The position numbers and the translations under genes were made by a program. Shown here piece by piece: positions 1-8,816 of a stretch of 20,953 bases of DNA (the stretch's first letter is position 1; each line of letters starts with the position of its first letter). The stretch spans positions 1-20,953 of the IMG/VR virus record IMGVR_UViG_3300018421_000272; one strand, given 5' to 3'. The notes under the pieces were generated by a model that saw nothing but the letters and a program-made list of their open reading frames with translations, searched no databases and had not been told where the DNA came from. This DNA comes from a virus.

Positions 1-3000
1 AACAACCTTTAACCTCTGCTGTCTGAAGCCTGTGAATGGTTCGTATAGTATGTCGGAGAACACAGTGCTGTTGTCAAAAATCAGGATGTGTTCCTTCTGC
101 ACAGTGTTTAGTGAGATATTGTATAGTCCAACGTCTGTGGATTTTAAATTAAGGTCAAAAGTCTTGCCCACACGTTTTGTGCTTATCTCCCTTATGTCTA
201 TTTTCCTACCACCAGCATCAAGTAGTGAATAGTCTCCTGCTAGGTTACGCAGTTGTCCCACAGTGCTGTTGTCAGTGTCCAACTCGAATCCATCAGTGGC
301 CGGTGATACTGTGATCGCTGATCCGGGTGCCCATTCCTGTGTTGTCCAGAACAGGAATTCTCTGACCGCGTTATCCCAGTTTAGAGTTTCCTTTATCTCG
401 TTTGAATACTTGTTGAATCGGAAACCCTGTTTCTCTAGATACTGTCCATACCCTTGTAAGAAATCTGCCACATCCTGTATAGTCTCGAACACGTAACCAT
501 AAGGTATGGTCTGCACAGTGTTGTCATAAGAAATGTACCTGTTTACAGATGCACCTGGCACGGATATCTTGGCAGAGGTGACTGATTTGAAAGGGTAGTA
601 AAATTTGAAATAAGGATCGGTAGTGCTGTAACCAAGCACCTTGTATCCACCAACGTAGGTACTCGTAGACCCGTCAGTGTCTGTGGTTGTGTCTGTGTTC
701 TTTTCAATAAGCACACCAGAATAATTGAAACTCTGTACGGGGTTAGAAGTCCTGAACAATATCTTGTAGTTCTCATCTGGTATAAATTTTGATCCTGCCG
801 TTGATCCTGGCGAAACAGAATCTGTGAGAACTTTTATATTGTCTTTGTCTGTGAATCCTCCCAACTTGTATGCTAACTGCACACCAAGATCTTTCATCTT
901 GTCATAGTAGAACGTCACAGGATCTAGATTACGTGACACTAGGTAGTTCACAGTTAACACCTGGTATCCTGCGGTCTGGTATCTCGTCGTTAATCCTGTG
1001 TTGTTGTCGGTCAGTGTTTCAAGATGGTATTTGGAAGTTTTAAGGGTTTGCCTTACTCCTGTATCAGAATAGATCTGATTACCAGATATGTTTGTGGACA
1101 ACCTCGAAACATCAAAATAATTAGAAAAGAATTTTGCAGGTTTTGTCAGTGCAAGAGTTTTTAAGACCGTGAAAGGATATGCACTGGATCTTCTCCAAGA
1201 AGTTTCTGCTGGTGCTTGATCACCAAATTTCCATGGCTGTCGTCTGCCTGGTACGTTGTAATCGTCTATCAATCCTGCCTGTAGTGGATCAAGTAGATTT
1301 CCAGAAGCATCGACTGGTAAATGATTTGTTATACCTGGTTTTCCATATCTGCCAGGTTCGGTTGCTATCTTGTTCCAAAGGACGTCATTGCCCGCTGTGT
1401 ATGGTGCTGGACCATACGTGTCTTCCCAGGTGCTTGGCTTCTCTGAATAGCCTAACATCTCCCAAGGTCTAGTGTGCGGAGAATCTGTATCATAGAAAAA
1501 CTTGTATATGCCCCTCCAGTGTCCTGGTAACTTATTGCCTGTAAGGTGGCTTGTAGAGTTGGCGTAGTTATAGGTGAACGGAGATCCTTCAACAAAAGCA
1601 GTATTGTTAATGTACTGCACATTGTTCCTCCCTGCCCAAACATAGAAGTCATGTCCCATTATATCGTCTACTTCGTTAAGTGTGTACTCGGTTTCAGTGA
1701 AGGCACTTGGAGTAACATCAGATATGTCCAACAAAGTTCTGTCGTAAGTGACCTTAATGTTGTTGTATATCCTTTTTTCTAGTTCAAGAATCAGGTCATC
1801 CCTTTCATCTCCATATGCTTTTACAATAGAACCGTCGTGTCTCCTGATCACAGTCTGACTTGTTACGTATGTGTCGTCAGTGAATGACTCTGGTTTGAAC
1901 TTTGGATATATGCCAAGTTTTGTTGGAGTGACAGGCATATAACTTCCAGTTGTGTCGGCGTAATCCTTTATCACTATCTTGTCACCCACTGCCAGTGCTT
2001 TTGATATGTTGATGCTGTCGTCTGTTGTGCTGAATGTGTAATCGGTATCCAATGTCAATTGGACATCGTTGTGATAGACGTACACTGCCCGATTGCCGAG
2101 AGCGGTCATACTGTGCTGAGAATCTATTGCGTAATCTTTCTGTGATGTGCCTTGCACAGTGTAAGTCCTCGTGGACACGTTCTGTCCCCAACCCACCATG
2201 TCTTCATAATAGAATGGGAAACTACTATTCTTGCCTTGATTGATCGATTCAATAATTTCGTCAACCCTATCTCTGGCTATGCCCTCGTATGGGGTGCCAG
2301 TTGCCTTTGTTAGGAAAGCATTGTACCATTTTTCGTATTCAAGATTCACGTAATCTATCGCCGATACTATGTTGGCCTGTTGATCTATGAGGTTGAATAT
2401 GGCAGGCACCAATGAACCCTGGTGCTGTATGATAGTACCACCTTTTAATCTTGTGTCTGGCTTGTCTCTCAGATTGGTATTTCCTGGGATCGCTCCTGTG
2501 AGATCTTGGTTCTTGTCAAAGATATCTACCAGGTGTTTAAGTACCTGGCCGTATGTGAAAGATCCTGTGGTCTGGTTCAAACTGTTTGTGGACAAGTTTT
2601 CAGGTACCTCATATATTCCTTTGTCTGCTATCTTGTCAGCGGCACTGTAACCCGCTATCCTGATCTGGTCGTTTACTTTCAATTCCTTGACAAAACGCAC
2701 ATACTTGTTGGTTGAACCGTTAACCAAAGTGTAGTCAGTAGTCAGTGTCTTTCTCACACCATTGACTTTGACCGAAATTTCTAAATCTGTCAATGATGCG
2801 GAGTTGGCATAGAAGTCAATAGGGAAAAGACGCTTTTCGGTCTCGTCCACTATGTGTGTCCTGATCACACGCTGTTTTATTTCGTTGGTCCTCTTGATCC
2901 AAGCGGATTTGCTGTTGTGTGTGGTCCTGCCCGTGGTGTAGTGCAGGTGTCCTTCCGCAAGATTCTTGGTCACCGTCTTGCCAGCGTCCTGGTAAGTGAA

Positions 3001-4875
3001 TGTTCCTGAGGTGTGGTCAGACTCGAAAACCATGTCTCCCACATTGTTGATCGTGTTGTACTTGACCTTTATGCCCAGCACAGTGTCTGTGACTGCCGTG
3101 TCCGAAGTGGCATAGGCGAAAACTTTCGCTCCTGCAAAAGTTGAATTGGGGTACGCTGTCGCGTCGTCATAACTTGTATGATTATTGTCATACATGTTGA
3201 ACAACGGCTGTTGGTTTAACTTTGTTTTCGGTTGTGTGGACTTCCAATTGGTTGTTGTCTCGTCATAATAAAATGATTTACCTTTGTTGGAATTCCCGCC
3301 CTTGACGTAAACAGTGTCCTTGTCTAGAGCAGTACCATTTGTATCTTCATTCAAAGTAAGTGACAACACAGAAGAGTCGCCTGCGTCAACAAAGTTGGCC
3401 ACATAAATTTTGCTTCGTACCAACGCATCAGTGTCTTTTGAAAAAATAATACGCATTCCGTCGGTTATTGCAACACCGTCAATGATGTACCCAAATTTAC
3501 CCGACACATTTGAAAATGCGTCCGTGGTCGCTGTGTCAAAAAGGTCAACAGGATTCTTGGCCACTGTACCACTATTGTAAAGTGAAAGTCCTGAGTCAAA
3601 TTCTATGATTGGTCTTTTTGCTCTGTCGGTCTCGTCCAGCACAGTGGTTGTGCCGTTAACTGTTGATGCTGTCTCGATCACTGACCTATGGAACCATCTG
3701 TTATATCTCGACCAAGCGTTCTGGTCGAGGCTGTCTCTCTTGATTGTGATGTAGTCCTTGTCTACCGGCACACCATTTGTGGCGTAACTCTCGGGCGTTG
3801 CAAGTTTGCTGACATCTGTCAGGGTAATAGCGTCACCAACACCTTCGACATAGAACTCTTTGTTCTTGTAATCCGATGTGACCTTGCTCGAAGGGAACTT
3901 TATCTTCATTCCGTTTGAAAGTGACAAGGTCCTCAACTTGTAATTCTTGGTGCCTATAATGTCATCTTGCACATTTATTGACGAAGTGGTCGCCACTGTA
4001 CGGATGTGTAGTATTCCATACATGCCGTCATGGCTACCGCATTGGTAATATAAAGTGTCTGGTGCTCCGTCTGGTACGACAAAAGTCACTGTGCCTTTGT
4101 CAGCACCGTTGTTTGTGACTCCCGTTGAATACAGCACCGACGTAGAACCGTCTGCACCTATACCATCCTTGCTTGGTTCCGTCATTATGTAAAAAGGATG
4201 TCCCTGTGCGTCGACCACAAATTTATATGTGTTGCCACGCCACAGAGTCATGTCTGGATTTCTCTCATTCTCCAGGTGTGGAAAAGAGAACGCTCTGCCC
4301 GTAGAACCGTCGTCTGGCAATGCCTCTACCTTGTACTCTACCATTGCTCCTGTGCCCACGGAATCTATCTCGATAGCCGAAGGGCCGCCACTCAGCCAGT
4401 AGTACTCCCTATAATTGACCAACTTGTCGTAGTCAATCGCAGGATTCCAAGAATACACAACTTCCTTGTTTAGTCTATCATGATTGCCTACCTTGCCTCC
4501 AAAGTATTTGATTTGATTTATGTAGTCGTCATAGGTCCCTGTGAACTTGACTTGGTCCTCAGGGTTGATCGATGTGGTGTCCTTGTCAGTGTAGGTGATT
4601 GTTGGTTCCAACTGATACGCGAACCTGTCTCTGCTTGTTGCTGACACGTACCTGTCGTCGATCTGCCTTGTGTATGCGTCTTGTTTGCCTACGAAGCCAT
4701 CCAATCTTTCTAGCGAACCTTTCTGCACCAACGGATCCAGGGTGCTTGACAGGAATCTCTGGTTCGTGTCTGTCCTGTAGAACGCAGGCAAGTGCTGAAC
4801 AGTCCTACGAAGTTCTCTCGTGCCTTGTTTTACGACTTCTTGATTTGTTAATGAATTGGTTATCTTGTCAGCCAT
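1..4875 (-). CDS. very large virion structural protein, partial (3' end outside window)
   Basis: The frame is open from the ATG at 4875 to the window edge, 1625 codons with no stop, so the C-terminus is missing. The ATG shares one base with the gp6 stop (TAATG) and has AGGA five bases upstream, so it is probably coupled to gp6. The protein is beta-rich, Asn/Thr/Asp-rich and has no signal peptide. Residues 273-285 (DTLYYQCGSHDGM) resemble the cupredoxin-like or YHYH-type motif common in marine phage structural proteins. Two related modules, about 697-742 and 922-972, share a pattern V.VNGV..TL.TDYT followed by GD.I.I. A stretch near 1000 (RHDGSIVKAYGDERDD) recalls a motif I associate with marine T4-like virion proteins. 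Its place after gp6 suggests a baseplate-peripheral or fibre-attachment part. The exact role is unknown. Confidence 0.85.
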   Translation of the reverse strand, partial: MADKITNSLTNQEVVKQGTRELRRTVQHLPAFYRTDTNQRFLSSTLDPLVQKGSLERLDGFVGKQDAYTRQIDDRYVSATSRDRFAYQLEPTITYTDKDTTSINPEDQVKFTGTYDDYINQIKYFGGKVGNHDRLNKEVVYSWNPAIDYDKLVNYREYYWLSGGPSAIEIDSVGTGAMVEYKVEALPDDGSTGRAFSFPHLENERNPDMTLWRGNTYKFVVDAQGHPFYIMTEPSKDGIGADGSTSVLYSTGVTNNGADKGTVTFVVPDGAPDTLYYQCGSHDGMYGILHIRTVATTSSINVQDDIIGTKNYKLRTLSLSNGMKIKFPSSKVTSDYKNKEFYVEGVGDAITLTDVSKLATPESYATNGVPVDKDYITIKRDSLDQNAWSRYNRWFHRSVIETASTVNGTTTVLDETDRAKRPIIEFDSGLSLYNSGTVAKNPVDLFDTATTDAFSNVSGKFGYIIDGVAITDGMRIIFSKDTDALVRSKIYVANFVDAGDSSVLSLTLNEDTNGTALDKDTVYVKGGNSNKGKSFYYDETTTNWKSTQPKTKLNQQPLFNMYDNNHTSYDDATAYPNSTFAGAKVFAYATSDTAVTDTVLGIKVKYNTINNVGDMVFESDHTSGTFTYQDAGKTVTKNLAEGHLHYTTGRTTHNSKSAWIKRTNEIKQRVIRTHIVDETEKRLFPIDFYANSASLTDLEISVKVNGVRKTLTTDYTLVNGSTNKYVRFVKELKVNDQIRIAGYSAADKIADKGIYEVPENLSTNSLNQTTGSFTYGQVLKHLVDIFDKNQDLTGAIPGNTNLRDKPDTRLKGGTIIQHQGSLVPAIFNLIDQQANIVSAIDYVNLEYEKWYNAFLTKATGTPYEGIARDRVDEIIESINQGKNSSFPFYYEDMVGWGQNVSTRTYTVQGTSQKDYAIDSQHSMTALGNRAVYVYHNDVQLTLDTDYTFSTTDDSINISKALAVGDKIVIKDYADTTGSYMPVTPTKLGIYPKFKPESFTDDTYVTSQTVIRRHDGSIVKAYGDERDDLILELEKRIYNNIKVTYDRTLLDISDVTPSAFTETEYTLNEVDDIMGHDFYVWAGRNNVQYINNTAFVEGSPFTYNYANSTSHLTGNKLPGHWRGIYKFFYDTDSPHTRPWEMLGYSEKPSTWEDTYGPAPYTAGNDVLWNKIATEPGRYGKPGITNHLPVDASGNLLDPLQAGLIDDYNVPGRRQPWKFGDQAPAETSWRRSSAYPFTVLKTLALTKPAKFFSNYFDVSRLSTNISGNQIYSDTGVRQTLKTSKYHLETLTDNNTGLTTRYQTAGYQVLTVNYLVSRNLDPVTFYYDKMKDLGVQLAYKLGGFTDKDNIKVLTDSVSPGSTAGSKFIPDENYKILFRTSNPVQSFNYSGVLIEKNTDTTTDTDGSTSTYVGGYKVLGYSTTDPYFKFYYPFKSVTSAKISVPGASVNRYISYDNTVQTIPYGYVFETIQDVADFLQGYGQYLEKQGFRFNKYSNEIKETLNWDNAVREFLFWTTQEWAPGSAITVSPATDGFELDTDNSTVGQLRNLAGDYSLLDAGGRKIDIREISTKRVGKTFDLNLKSTDVGLYNISLNTVQKEHILIFDNSTVFSDILYEPFTGFRQQRLKVV

Positions 4876-7800
4876 TAGTATCCTGCCCCACTACTGCCGG
4901 TGCTTGAACCCGAGCCTGATGTAGTGGAACCTGACACTGCTGAACCTGTAGTTGTGTTGGTTGTGGCGGTTGATGTGGATGTTACTACTGTGCCTGAAGC
5001 CTCCAATTGGTTGGCTCCCAAAGCACTTATGATAGAAACATCATCAACGGTGGCCCCACTGATGAAAATTTCGTCTGCCGCTGAGTTTATCTGGAACAGA
5101 GACCCAAAACTCTGTCCTGACTCGTTTGGTACTATCACAACTGTCAACAGGTCTGGCGCCAGTTCATTGTGTATGTAAGCGGCCAGTTCTGTGAAATAGA
5201 AAGTGTCACCGAAATCCCAGTTGTCCAATGCGAAGAACTCATTGATTGCGGCTATCACTCTAGTTTTGATCACTGCGTCTGTGACATTTGTGTTTTTGTT
5301 TTTTACAACCTTGAAAGTTGCCTGTAATTGTTCGTCGGCACTGGTGCCAAATAACAACTTGTACTTCACAGGATGGTATATGATCTGGTCTGAAAGCGAT
5401 TTCAAAGGATTAAGCACTCCAGAGTAACTAATTCTCAATGCATCAGTTGTTGAAGGTGTTGGCTTAACTCCACCTTCTTGTAACCAGATTCTGAAAAGAT
5501 TATCGTAAGTCCTCTCTAGCAAGTACAAGTCAATGATGTTTGATACACTAGGATCTATCCTAGTTTCCTGTCCAGCGTGGTGTTTGTACTGGAAGTCTAT
5601 CGAACTCCTACCTATCCTAGCATAATAATCCGTGTTAGTTGAAAGCGTGTTTGTGGAACTACTGTATTTCTTGATTACATTCTCGGTATCTGCGTAGAAA
5701 TAAAACAGTTGTCCGTCTGTGTACGTTGTCGTATTGAGGTTGATGTCTGACTCGTTCGCAGTGACAACAAAGTTTGAAGCCGCATATGGCTTGTATCTTT
5801 CTATGCTGTCATAACTGATGTACTTCTGGAAGAAGACAAACTTCGTTGCTACGCTGGTGTCCGGTTCCACGTAAATGTCAAACAGTTCGGGATTGTCCAC
5901 TACACCGTCGTCGTCACTGTCATAGAATCCAACTTTTATCTTACGGTTGTCCTGGAAGCCGTCGGCCTCTGTGACCGTGTCAGTTACTGTCCATGTCAGA
6001 GGATAACCTATTGCATTTCCTGAGGAAACAATCGAATTGGTCTTGAGTATTTTCACTGTGTCTTTGACAGCCTGTCCTGTTGCGTAATCATATATTTTCT
6101 CTTCTGTGTCAAAATGAAACTTGTTCTGTGACTCTGATTCAAAAATGTAATCCATTTTACGATAGGTTACTGTGTACGTGTTTCCGTCGTTCGTGAACTT
6201 GAACCACCAACTTGCGTCTATATTAGTGCCTGATGTGTTTCCTGCGTTGTTAAGACTGAATACCGAACTAGTGCTGAGGTTGGTGGTAGTGATCACTTTC
6301 CAAGTCTCAGAATCAACATCATACCTTAGTCCAAAATCTTCGTATGCCTCTATCCTGTCAAGTAGATTGGTCTCCAGTGCGGTCGAGAATGACGTGGTGA
6401 AGTTTGGTATTACAGAATTCAGCACAGCACCATTAGGTATAATATCCGCCAGTGTTATAGGTCCCTTGCCTGTTGAAAGATTTCCCTGGCCACCGTTTGA
6501 CCCATCGCCCACGACATCTGAAATTTTCGCCCACGCTCTATCTTCTGCGTTGTCGGTGCCTGACGTAACAAGAGATCCGTCAAGGAATTCTCTAGTGTCA
6601 GGAGATGTGAATTTGACTAACGCTCCTGGTTTGGCATATTTTAAGTTTGAAGTTGCAGAATCACCTGTGGCCAACGCTCCACCTGATGTGAAATACCCGG
6701 TGTTTGTGTTGGTTGATGTTGTGCTTGAGTTCCATGTTGCTGTCAATGAGGTCAGGCTCTTGAATTCATACTTGTCATAGTAGAACTGCCTCGCATATGC
6801 TTCCTTAAGTTTTGTTTCCACAGACGTGTCAAGCACGTTCTGTATCTGTGATCTATTTTTAAATGTAAATGTGAAAGTAGGCGTAGTCTCCTCCCTGTAG
6901 AGTATGCCGTCCTCTGCAAAAACGCTCACGTTCGAGTAGGCACCTGTTGGATCTAATATTTCTTTGGCCCTGCTTATTCCTGATGCGGCCCTGTTTACTG
7001 ATCTAACTTTGACTATTTCCTGAGACGCAGATAGAGGCACCACTTGGTAGTCCTCCGCCGTGATCATCCTGTTCTGTGAGTAGTAGACCTGTCCCGCTTT
7101 CGTCCTGATCGAGTCGTTGGATTCTGTGGCCGCGGCGTTATACACGCTGGCCTTGAGGCTCATAGTGATTGTAAGTGTCTGCTGTGAACCATTGGCGTCA
7201 AGATAGTCTACGTTGACTTGTATATTCTGCATGTCCCTAGGCTGTAAAGCGTACTTGTCATTGTCGCTGATCCTGTAGTAGGTCCTGAAAGATCCAAGTG
7301 GCAAGTTTGCAAACGTGCCATCACCAAACACAAGATCTATTGCATCATTGTTCTTTGTTATGACGTTAAAAATATTTCTTTCGTTTTTTGAAAGGGAGTT
7401 GTAGACTGCATTGTTTCCTGACAGCGAAGGGACCTTGGTCCAACTTTCCGCTATCTGTCCGAACTGGTCCAACTTGTAAAGCCATACGTCTGTGTCATTG
7501 ATGTTGCTCACATCAATGCTTCTAACATAATTTGTAATAGCAGAGTCTACTGTGAAATCTGTGAATTGCATCGTGCCTTGTTTGAACAGTAAAAAGAATC
7601 CTGTGTTGTTAGATGAATCACCCGATCCGTCTGCCCTGTACACGTAGGTTAGACCTGTGCCTTCGACAGGTGCTGACTCATAAATTGATTCACTGCTGTT
7701 TATAGTGGATGGTACCACCTCGAACGATCTGCTAATGCCACCTACTGATTTTGAAAAGTTATACATCGGTAAACCATTCTGGTTCGATGCCAGTGTGTAG

Positions 7801-8357
7801 ACCTCTGTGTCTATGCCGCCTATCTCGCCGGACTCTCTTGGACTACCGAACAACTGTCCTGACTGGTTGGCCGCATTGAGTATGGCAATGAACTGCTCTC
7901 TGTAATTGGAGTTCGCTGAGTCATTCCATATGATGGTAGAATTCGCTAGGTTTGTGCCCGATGAGTCATTCACATCTTGTGTGGTTGATACTGCATCAAT
8001 CTTCAACAGACCTGTTGCAGGTTTGTTACGCTTGGCGTTGTAGTTGATCAGCCTGGCCAACCTTAGAACACTGTTTCTCCTCTCCGCCGTTTCCAGGAAG
8101 TTCTCCCTAGCGTTGAGGTCGACCCTGAATGATAGGGCCTGTGCTATGTAGGCTATCAGATCTATCAGTGCAACGTACTCAGAGCTCTCAACGAAATCAT
8201 TGAAATCATCTGGATAGTTCTCTTGCAAATAGGCCACCATGGTCCTACGCAGTGTCTCGAAGTCGTAACTCTTGAAATCTGCCTGCTGGAAAGCCTGGTA
8301 GATCTTACGCCAATCCTCGGCTACTAGTAATCTGTTCTGTCTGTCTGTTGTGGCCAT
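4875..8357 (-). CDS. gp6: baseplate wedge protein gp6 (baseplate J-like), enlarged
   Basis: gp6 dimers join the baseplate wedges into the ring around the hub. The first 120 residues (DWRKIYQAFQQADFKSYDFE, then ALIDLIAYIAQALSFRVDLN, then LARLINYNAKR) match the conserved gp6 start. A baseplate-J signature lies near 413-438, including NRMITAEDYQ from about 429. At 1160 residues it is much longer than T4 gp6 (660). The extra length lies mainly in a beta-rich middle section and contains an Asp-rich loop (DSDDDG, 813-818) like a calcium-binding turn. The last ~40 residues are almost only Ser, Thr, Gly and Ala. It follows gp25 after a 42-base gap holding its own TATAAATA late promoter. Unlike most genes of this operon it has no visible Shine-Dalgarno. 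Identity is firm; the added segments are unexplained. Confidence 0.9.
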   Translation of the reverse strand: MATTDRQNRLLVAEDWRKIYQAFQQADFKSYDFETLRRTMVAYLQENYPDDFNDFVESSEYVALIDLIAYIAQALSFRVDLNARENFLETAERRNSVLRLARLINYNAKRNKPATGLLKIDAVSTTQDVNDSSGTNLANSTIIWNDSANSNYREQFIAILNAANQSGQLFGSPRESGEIGGIDTEVYTLASNQNGLPMYNFSKSVGGISRSFEVVPSTINSSESIYESAPVEGTGLTYVYRADGSGDSSNNTGFFLLFKQGTMQFTDFTVDSAITNYVRSIDVSNINDTDVWLYKLDQFGQIAESWTKVPSLSGNNAVYNSLSKNERNIFNVITKNNDAIDLVFGDGTFANLPLGSFRTYYRISDNDKYALQPRDMQNIQVNVDYLDANGSQQTLTITMSLKASVYNAAATESNDSIRTKAGQVYYSQNRMITAEDYQVVPLSASQEIVKVRSVNRAASGISRAKEILDPTGAYSNVSVFAEDGILYREETTPTFTFTFKNRSQIQNVLDTSVETKLKEAYARQFYYDKYEFKSLTSLTATWNSSTTSTNTNTGYFTSGGALATGDSATSNLKYAKPGALVKFTSPDTREFLDGSLVTSGTDNAEDRAWAKISDVVGDGSNGGQGNLSTGKGPITLADIIPNGAVLNSVIPNFTTSFSTALETNLLDRIEAYEDFGLRYDVDSETWKVITTTNLSTSSVFSLNNAGNTSGTNIDASWWFKFTNDGNTYTVTYRKMDYIFESESQNKFHFDTEEKIYDYATGQAVKDTVKILKTNSIVSSGNAIGYPLTWTVTDTVTEADGFQDNRKIKVGFYDSDDDGVVDNPELFDIYVEPDTSVATKFVFFQKYISYDSIERYKPYAASNFVVTANESDINLNTTTYTDGQLFYFYADTENVIKKYSSSTNTLSTNTDYYARIGRSSIDFQYKHHAGQETRIDPSVSNIIDLYLLERTYDNLFRIWLQEGGVKPTPSTTDALRISYSGVLNPLKSLSDQIIYHPVKYKLLFGTSADEQLQATFKVVKNKNTNVTDAVIKTRVIAAINEFFALDNWDFGDTFYFTELAAYIHNELAPDLLTVVIVPNESGQSFGSLFQINSAADEIFISGATVDDVSIISALGANQLEASGTVVTSTSTATTNTTTGSAVSGSTTSGSGSSTGSSGAGY

Positions 8358-8371
8358 TGTATATACAACGG

Positions 8372-8379
8372 TATTTATA
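8372..8379 (-). promoter_or_regulatory. T4-type late promoter (TATAAATA) before gp6
   Basis: The minus strand reads TATAAATA exactly, in the gp25-gp6 gap. In T4 this octamer is the only sequence element of late promoters and is bound by gp55. Applying T4 spacing, transcription would start near 8366, leaving about nine untranslated bases before the gp6 ATG. It would act as an internal booster for gp6 and the large structural gene. Confidence 0.78.
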
Positions 8380-8399
8380 TGTTAGGAAATGTGCGTATA

Positions 8400-8816
8400 T
8401 TAAGATAGACGTAACAAGGAGTTCTCGTCAAAGTTGAATCTTAGTTTCTCTGTGATGTTAAGGGGAACAAATGTGATTGTGGCCTGTATGGCTATGCCTT
8501 TATCTGCTTCCGATACTAGGATTTCTTCCGTGGCTATACGTGGATCAGCGTTAAGATTTGCAGTCACGTCTTCTACTATTGCTTCTTTTAACTGTTCTGT
8601 GAAAGGTTCAAATATTGCATCGTATATGATTGTGCCGAACTCTGGGTTCTCAACACGTTCTCCCTTACGCACTGATAACCTGTTGATTAGATCCTGTTTT
8701 GCACACTCAAAATCATAAAGTTTGAAATTTTGTTGGTCGGCCCTAGAGGAAAACCCCTTGAAGGTCACTGACCTATTTGCCAAACCCGAACCGCTTTTGT
8801 TGTCTCCGTATGCCAT
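8400..8816 (-). CDS. gp25: baseplate wedge protein gp25 (GPW/gp25 family)
   Basis: gp25 is the small wedge protein that, with gp6 and gp53, forms the inner baseplate core and offers the docking platform for the first sheath ring. The 138-residue length fits T4 gp25 (132). The family core is plain: FKLYDFECAKQDLINRLSVR at 31-50, then ENPEFGTIIYDAIFEP at 56-71, followed by an amphipathic helix and a beta pair typical of gpW/gp25. Its ATG shares one base with the gp5 stop (TAATG), and AGGAAG lies eight bases upstream, supporting this start. The gp5-gp25-gp6 order suits a baseplate assembly cluster. Confidence 0.93.
   Translation of the reverse strand: MAYGDNKSGSGLANRSVTFKGFSSRADQQNFKLYDFECAKQDLINRLSVRKGERVENPEFGTIIYDAIFEPFTEQLKEAIVEDVTANLNADPRIATEEILVSEADKGIAIQATITFVPLNITEKLRFNFDENSLLRLS

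Noticed and set aside
6172-6780. Plus-strand frame of 202 codons opposite gp6
   Set aside because: It is a shadow of the gp6 coding frame; no ribosome site or family features.
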